DNA of 12,126 nucleotides from positions 1 through 12,126 of the forward strand of contig JBLIBC010000054.1 of assembly GCA_047632015.1 (NCBI GenBank), read 5' to 3'. The stretch comes from JBLIAZ01 sp047632015 (lineage in GTDB: Bacteria > Bacteroidota > Bacteroidia > Flavobacteriales_C > GCA-002722245). The notes under the pieces were generated by a model, which ran no database searches, was not told the origin of the DNA, and saw nothing but the letters and a program-made list of their open reading frames with translations. Positions within the stretch are counted from its first letter, which is position 1. Each line of letters opens with the position of its first letter. Made by a program: the position numbers and the translations under genes. This document shows, one piece after another, positions 8,482-12,126 of this stretch.

Positions 8482-9327
8482 TTACAATTTTTTAATTGTC
8501 ATTTTTAAGTCCACTAATGGTCTGTTTTTTGGATCAACTTTTACTTTGGCAAGAGAGTCTAACACATCAAGGCCTTCAATCACTTCTCCAAAAACTGTAT
8601 AGCCACCATCCAATTGTGGTGTTCCTCCTACTGTTGAATAAGCAGTTTTTGCTTTTTCAGAATAGGAAAATTTTACTTTTGGAAAAGTATCTTTTAATAA
8701 CACTTCTATTTTATTAGCATAGTAGGTTACCGAATCTGTGTTCCTTAAACTTTGATGATAAACCACTTGGTCTTTGATGTCCTTGTTTTCAGGCGCATTA
8801 AATAAATCATACCCCAACTGTTGTCTTTTTGCATTGTTCACCATTGCCTCCATTTGAGCTAATTCAGCTGTTGAAATTGTTTTGCCTTGCACAATGTAAA
8901 ACTGACTTCCACTTGACTCTTTTGTAGGATTAACTTGATCTCCTTGGCGCGCTGCTGCTAAAACTCCTTTTTTGTGAATCAAAGTATCTACGAATTCAGC
9001 AGGGATAGTATAACCTGGCCCACCCGTACCTAAAGACTGCCCTGGAGTTGCCGTTTTTGAATTAGGATCACCACCTTGAACCATGAAGTTTTGCATGATT
9101 CGATGGAATAACATTCCGTCGTAATATTTTTGACTAACCAAGGAATCAAAATTTGCTTTATGCAAAGGTGTTTCGTCATATAACTTGATTTTCATGTCTC
9201 CAAAATCAGTTTCAATTAAGTACAACCCACTGTCTTTTTTTCCATCGGAACCGCCCTTGTTACTAATTAAGTGACAGGAGTTTAGTAAAACTATAGAGGT
9301 CACAAATGTCAAAAGAAATTTAGTCAT
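8482..9327 (-). CDS. Cyclophilin-type peptidyl-prolyl cis-trans isomerase, lipoprotein
   Basis: This 281-residue protein has a lipoprotein signal peptide ending LLNSC (lipidated Cys18) and a cyclophilin domain from about residue 35. It is predicted to speed cis-trans isomerisation of prolyl bonds in exported proteins. FHRIMQNFMVQGGD supplies the catalytic Arg76 with Phe81, Met82 and Gln84, and GSQFYIV and LDGGYTVFGEV are the later core strands. Between these two an extra ~85 residues (about 150-235) are inserted where human cyclophilin A has a seven-residue link. The position equivalent to cyclophilin A Trp121 is Gln238, so cyclosporin binding is expected to be weak (inference). ATG at 9325-9327 follows an A-rich stretch. 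It is the first gene of a likely operon with pheS and the M1 aminopeptidase; a poor TAnnTTTG-like box (TATCTTTA on the minus strand, 9352-9359) lies upstream. Confidence 0.93.
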   Translation of the reverse strand: MTKFLLTFVTSIVLLNSCHLISNKGGSDGKKDSGLYLIETDFGDMKIKLYDETPLHKANFDSLVSQKYYDGMLFHRIMQNFMVQGGDPNSKTATPGQSLGTGGPGYTIPAEFVDTLIHKKGVLAAARQGDQVNPTKESSGSQFYIVQGKTISTAELAQMEAMVNNAKRQQLGYDLFNAPENKDIKDQVVYHQSLRNTDSVTYYANKIEVLLKDTFPKVKFSYSEKAKTAYSTVGGTPQLDGGYTVFGEVIEGLDVLDSLAKVKVDPKNRPLVDLKMTIKKL

Positions 9328-9407
9328 TTTTTTGGTGTTGAATTTGGGTGATAAAGATAGGGTTTATACTGAAAAAGCACCTGTATAACTGCAAGGTTCT
9401 TTTTGCC

Positions 9408-9432
9408 AAATCAACAAACTAATTGTTGATTT
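9408..9432. repeat. Perfect 10-bp inverted repeat with 5-nt loop between the ClC and isomerase genes
   Basis: AAATCAACAA at 9408-9417 is the exact reverse complement of TTGTTGATTT at 9423-9432, with ACTAA between. It lies 23 bp past the ClC stop codon (9455-9457) on the minus strand and about 75 bp before the isomerase start. On the minus strand it is followed by GGCAAAAAG, not a U-tract, so it is not a standard intrinsic terminator. It may be an mRNA 3'-end stabilising hairpin or a protein-binding operator. Confidence 0.5.
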
Positions 9433-9454
9433 TAAAATATTGACAAGAATACAA

Positions 9455-11257
9455 TCAATAACTCTCCTCATCAGCGCAATGCAACTGATCTCGATAAACT
9501 GAAAATATTTTGGATTTGGATAAGTAACCATAATACTTTCCTTTTTTGAGCACCGGTAAATTCCATGCTCCACATTTGTCAAATTTAGCCATCACAGCAT
9601 CCATTTTTTCGTCGTGATTAACATAAGCAGGGGAGTCGTGCGTAATGTGTTTTAGGCTGATGTTGTATTTTTCAGGATTGAAAATAAGATGACGTACATC
9701 ATCCAATAATATTATTCCTTTAAGCTCTCCACTATCATTTATCACTGGAAATATGTTCCTGGTGGATTCAGATATAGTATCCACTAAGTCTTTTAAGGTT
9801 CCGTTTTCGTTGACTGTTTTCAAGTCCTTTTCAATCACTTTTAAAACACCAATTTCACTTAGTAAACTGTGGTCTTTGTCATAGGCCGCGAGCTCCCCTT
9901 TTTCAGCAAGTTTTTTAGTGTAAAAGGAATAGGCACTGTTTTTTTGTGAAGTAGCAAAAGATATCGCAACCACTATCATTAGTGGAATAAACAATTCATA
10001 ACCTTGAGTGATTTCGGCAATAAGGAATATGGCTGTTAAAGGAGCGTGCATGATTCCAGCTATAATCCCTGCCATTCCAACCAAGGTGAAATTGGTTTCC
10101 GAAAGCTTGAACCGCAGTATGTCTAGTTCGTTAATGGTACGTGAAAATACAAACCCTGTCAATCCTCCAATAAACAAGGAAGGAGCAAATACGCCACCAT
10201 TTCCACCTGCAAGTTTGGTGAAGTTCGTAGCAAATACTTTCAGGATTACTGACACAGCTAAAAAAGCAAGTATCATCCATGGGTTGGATAAGAGATCACT
10301 TCCGCTAAAAAAACTTTCGTAAAAGGTGTTTTCTAGTAAGGAGTTTTCTTGCCCGCTTAGTATTTTCCGAATGGTAAAAAAACCTTCACCGTAAAGTGAC
10401 GGGACTAAAAATAAAGCAACTCCTAGAAGTCCTCCATTGACTAAAAACCGCTTGAACGGATTTTTTTGACTTCCGAGTTTTGTGGTTAAGAATTCAGAAG
10501 TTTTTACAAAGTAAATGGATAGTACCCCCGTAATTAATGCAAGCAAAACATAAAAAGGAATGTCTTTTAAAGTCGTTTTTGAAAGTGCAGGAAACTCAAA
10601 CAATGCTGTGTCTCCGACCAACAAAGATGAGGTAAGCGTACCTGCTACAGACGCTATAAGTAAAGGTATCATGAAAGCAACTCTAGCCTCAACCAATATG
10701 ATTTCAAGCACAAAAATAACTCCTGTAATTGGTGAATTAAACAGTGCGGAGATTGCCGCGGCGCTACCGCAACCAATTAACAACAAGCGACGTTTTTTTG
10801 GCAAGTGAAACAATTGCCCAAGATTACTTCCGATTGCCGATCCTGTAAGTACAGCAGGCCCTTCAAGCCCTACTGATCCTCCAAAGGCAACAGTTAATGC
10901 ACTGGTAATAACGTGCATAAAACTGTGTATGGGTTTGAATATCCCATTTCTGTTTCCAATGTTAAATATCACATAGGATACGCTTTTCGGAAGGTGATTG
11001 TTCGCGCCATATTTTACTATTAACACGACGACAAAGATTCCTACTAGTGGTAGTACAAAATACAATAACCCGTCAAAGCTGTTGAATACTCCGTTTTGAA
11101 TAAGCCCTTCAATCCAATGGGTTAGTTTTCTTAGCAAACTAGCCATGATACCAACTCCTACACCTAATATCAATGCAAGCAAGATGACAAAACGTTTGTC
11201 GTTCACGTGTTTGATTCTCCATTTTAGGATTACTCCTAGTAGCTTGTTGCCTGTCAT
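9455..11257 (-). CDS. ClC-family chloride channel/transporter with two CBS domains
   Basis: This 600-residue inner-membrane protein is predicted to move chloride or other anions. The ClC core covers about residues 20-445 with many hydrophobic helices. The signature GGSVGLEGP (126-134) holds the external gating Glu132. LAGGNGGVFAPS (349-360) forms the helix N anion-binding segment, and Tyr443 aligns with the central-pore tyrosine. The GSGIP selectivity motif is replaced by a diverged stretch around NNHLP (86-90). The residue matching the internal proton glutamate of E. coli ClC (Glu203) is Ile186, in VLEIILVEAR. Two CBS domains follow (about 463-528 and 536-592), commonly regulatory nucleotide-binding modules. 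The ATG at 11255-11257 gives the short amphipathic N-terminus usual in this family. It diverges from engB, and a candidate promoter lies at 11280-11311. Coupled exchange versus channel behaviour is undecided. Confidence 0.93.
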   Translation of the reverse strand: MTGNKLLGVILKWRIKHVNDKRFVILLALILGVGVGIMASLLRKLTHWIEGLIQNGVFNSFDGLLYFVLPLVGIFVVVLIVKYGANNHLPKSVSYVIFNIGNRNGIFKPIHSFMHVITSALTVAFGGSVGLEGPAVLTGSAIGSNLGQLFHLPKKRRLLLIGCGSAAAISALFNSPITGVIFVLEIILVEARVAFMIPLLIASVAGTLTSSLLVGDTALFEFPALSKTTLKDIPFYVLLALITGVLSIYFVKTSEFLTTKLGSQKNPFKRFLVNGGLLGVALFLVPSLYGEGFFTIRKILSGQENSLLENTFYESFFSGSDLLSNPWMILAFLAVSVILKVFATNFTKLAGGNGGVFAPSLFIGGLTGFVFSRTINELDILRFKLSETNFTLVGMAGIIAGIMHAPLTAIFLIAEITQGYELFIPLMIVVAISFATSQKNSAYSFYTKKLAEKGELAAYDKDHSLLSEIGVLKVIEKDLKTVNENGTLKDLVDTISESTRNIFPVINDSGELKGIILLDDVRHLIFNPEKYNISLKHITHDSPAYVNHDEKMDAVMAKFDKCGAWNLPVLKKGKYYGYLSKSKIFSVYRDQLHCADEESY

Positions 11258-11279
11258 GGGTATTGTTGGTAAAGGGGTG

Positions 11280-11311
11280 CAAAAGTAGTAAATGTCTTTT
11301 GATTACAGCAA
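11280..11311 (-). promoter_or_regulatory. Candidate Bacteroidota-type promoter for the ClC gene
   Basis: On the minus strand TACTTTTG (plus coordinates 11280-11287) matches the Bacteroidota -7 consensus TAnnTTTG exactly. A TTG (11309-11311) lies 21 nt upstream, slightly more than the usual ~19. The -7 box ends 22 bp before the ATG at 11257, giving a very short leader. Confidence 0.5.
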
Positions 11312-11331
11312 GGGGTAATTACTTATCTTTG
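11299..11331 (+). promoter_or_regulatory. Candidate Bacteroidota-type promoter for engB
   Basis: TATCTTTG at 11324-11331 matches TAnnTTTG exactly, and a TTTTG run ending at 11301 lies 22 nt upstream, a wide spacing. The start codon is 41 bp past the box. It overlaps head to head with the candidate ClC promoter on the other strand. Confidence 0.5.
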
Positions 11332-11353
11332 AGTTTTTCAATGAGTTTTTCAA
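11330..11353 (+). repeat. Perfect 12-bp tandem direct repeat in the engB leader
   Basis: TGAGTTTTTCAA occurs twice back to back (11330-11341 and 11342-11353), starting at the last two bases of the -7 box and covering the expected transcription start. It is not coding in either flanking gene. Confidence 0.8.
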
Positions 11354-11372
11354 ACCAAATTACAGGATTAAG

Positions 11373-11990
11373 ATGCAGATAAAAGAGGCGAAATTTGTCG
11401 TGAGTAACAGTACTTACACCGCATGTCCAAACGTTCCAACGTTGGAAATTGCTTTTATAGGAAGGTCAAACGTGGGGAAAAGCAGTTTGATTAACATGCT
11501 TTGCGGTAACAGGAAGTTAGCCAAAATATCAGGTACGCCAGGGAAAACGCAATTAATTAATCACTTTTTGATAAATGACAATTGGCACTTGGTGGATTTG
11601 CCAGGTTATGGTTATGCCAAGGTTTCAAAAAAACAAAGAGCTGAATTCCATAAAATGATTAATGATTATTTGGAAAAAAGAGAGCAGCTGATAAACACTT
11701 TTGTTTTGATTGATTCTCGTTTGGAGCCTCAGCAAATTGACATTGATTTTTTATGTTATTTAGGTGAGGTAGAAATTCCTTTTAGTATTGTGTTTACCAA
11801 AACTGATAAGTTGAAGCCGCGAGAACTTGAAAAGAACGTGGCTGCATTTGAGGATAAACTATTTCAGTTTTGGGAGGAATTACCTCCAATGTTTCAAACC
11901 TCGGCTGAGAAAAAGACAGGTCAAAAGGAAGTGCTCAACTACATTGGCGACATCCTAGAAAAACAAACAGGAACAACAATCAAGGTGTAA
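11373..11990 (+). CDS. engB: Ribosome biogenesis GTP-binding protein EngB (YsxC/YihA)
   Basis: This 205-residue protein is of normal family length. It is a TRAFAC-class GTPase needed for late assembly of the large ribosomal subunit in bacteria (family knowledge). All G motifs are present: G1 GRSNVGKSS (30-38), G2 in GTPGKTQ (54-60), G3 DLPGYGYA (75-82), G4 TKTDK (142-146) and G5 TSA (176-178). The N-terminal KEAKFVVS segment is typical, supporting ATG 11373. It is transcribed divergently from the ClC gene. Its TAA at 11988-11990 lies inside the 3' end of a convergent minus-strand reading frame, an 11-bp overlap. Confidence 0.97.
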   Translation: MQIKEAKFVVSNSTYTACPNVPTLEIAFIGRSNVGKSSLINMLCGNRKLAKISGTPGKTQLINHFLINDNWHLVDLPGYGYAKVSKKQRAEFHKMINDYLEKREQLINTFVLIDSRLEPQQIDIDFLCYLGEVEIPFSIVFTKTDKLKPRELEKNVAAFEDKLFQFWEELPPMFQTSAEKKTGQKEVLNYIGDILEKQTGTTIKV

Positions 11991-12126
11991 CACCAACGGG
12001 TGTCTTCCCTTTTTTAATTAGCTTTTTAGGAGTGTCATCCTTTTGTTCAACATCCTCTTGATGATTTGAGTGATCTCTTGGTTTTTCTTTTGTTGGAGTA
12101 CTTGTTGGCTCATCGTACTGATCGTC
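11980..12126 (-). CDS. Unidentified hydrophilic protein, C-terminal fragment (partial at window edge)
   Basis: A minus-strand frame is open from the right edge for 48 codons and stops at TGA (11982-11980). The visible tail is strongly hydrophilic (DDQYDEPTSTPTKEKP at the edge, then KKLIKKGKTPVGVTP at the end), rich in Lys, Asp, Thr and Pro, and looks disordered. It has no motif I recognise. Its orientation is convergent with engB, and the last codons overlap the engB end by 11 bp. The lack of stops over only 147 nt is weak evidence, but the other five frames there look less protein-like. I cannot assign a function. Confidence 0.5.
   Translation of the reverse strand, partial: DDQYDEPTSTPTKEKPRDHSNHQEDVEQKDDTPKKLIKKGKTPVGVTP
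11990..12015 (+). terminator. Weak candidate terminator after engB
   Basis: ACACC-AACG-GGTGT forms a 5-bp stem with a 4-nt loop right at the engB stop codon (11990-12003). CTTCCC and a run of six T (12010-12015) follow. The stem is short and the T-run is 6 nt away, so this is a marginal call. The same bases would be coding for the minus-strand fragment. Confidence 0.3.

Noticed and set aside
8484..8499. ACAATT-TTTT-AATTGT inverted repeat at the end of the isomerase gene.
   Set aside because: The stem is only 6 bp and mostly A/T pairs, it overlaps the stop codon, has no U-tract on the transcribed strand and lies inside a likely operon; termination there is unlikely.
9364..9582. 72-residue minus-strand reading frame overlapping the 3' end of the ClC gene.
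   Set aside because: It overlaps the well-supported CBS domain coding region in another frame and shows no family motif; treated as a shadow frame.

Overview
The window looks like chromosomal DNA of a Bacteroidota bacterium, most likely a marine or aquatic Flavobacteriales-type lineage. The grounds are an AT-rich sequence, a giant surface protein ending in a gliding-motility-associated (type IX secretion, type B) C-terminal domain, lipoproteins with short Bacteroidota-style signal peptides, no clear Shine-Dalgarno sequences before the genes, and -7 boxes of the TAnnTTTG kind. I see no rRNA, tRNA, CRISPR array, insertion sequence, prophage or defence cassette.

Layout: (1) Positions 1-3979, plus strand: the 3' part of a very large secreted adhesin-like protein made of about 17 cysteine-containing Ig/PKD-like modules of ~72 residues and a type B T9SS sorting domain. 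It is open at the left edge. (2) Positions 3996-4532, minus: a hotdog-fold acyl-CoA thioesterase, convergent with the adhesin at a 16-bp gap. (3) Positions 4731-9327, minus: a compact three-gene run, transcribed from a cyclophilin-type prolyl isomerase lipoprotein through pheS (phenylalanyl-tRNA synthetase alpha) to a lipoprotein M1 aminopeptidase with a C-terminal helical-repeat and coiled-coil extension. (4) Positions 9455-11257, minus: a ClC-family anion transporter with two C-terminal CBS domains. (5) Positions 11373-11990, plus: the ribosome-assembly GTPase EngB, divergent from the ClC gene across a 115-bp region with a candidate promoter on each strand and a 12-bp tandem repeat in the engB leader. 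(6) Positions 11980-12126, minus: the 3' end of an unidentified hydrophilic protein, overlapping the end of engB tail to tail.

The genes do not form one pathway. pheS and engB are translation housekeeping genes. The isomerase, the aminopeptidase and the adhesin act outside the cytoplasm: envelope protein folding, peptide trimming and surface adhesion or gliding.

I do not see a convincing undescribed system. The most informative structure is inside the adhesin. Its N-terminal visible part was built by duplication of three-module blocks (A-B-C, about 216-224 residues each), while its C-terminal part is a run of single, very regular 72-73-residue modules. Secondary points are the ClC protein's missing internal proton-glutamate, the long insertion in the cyclophilin fold, and the small regulatory-looking repeats between genes.
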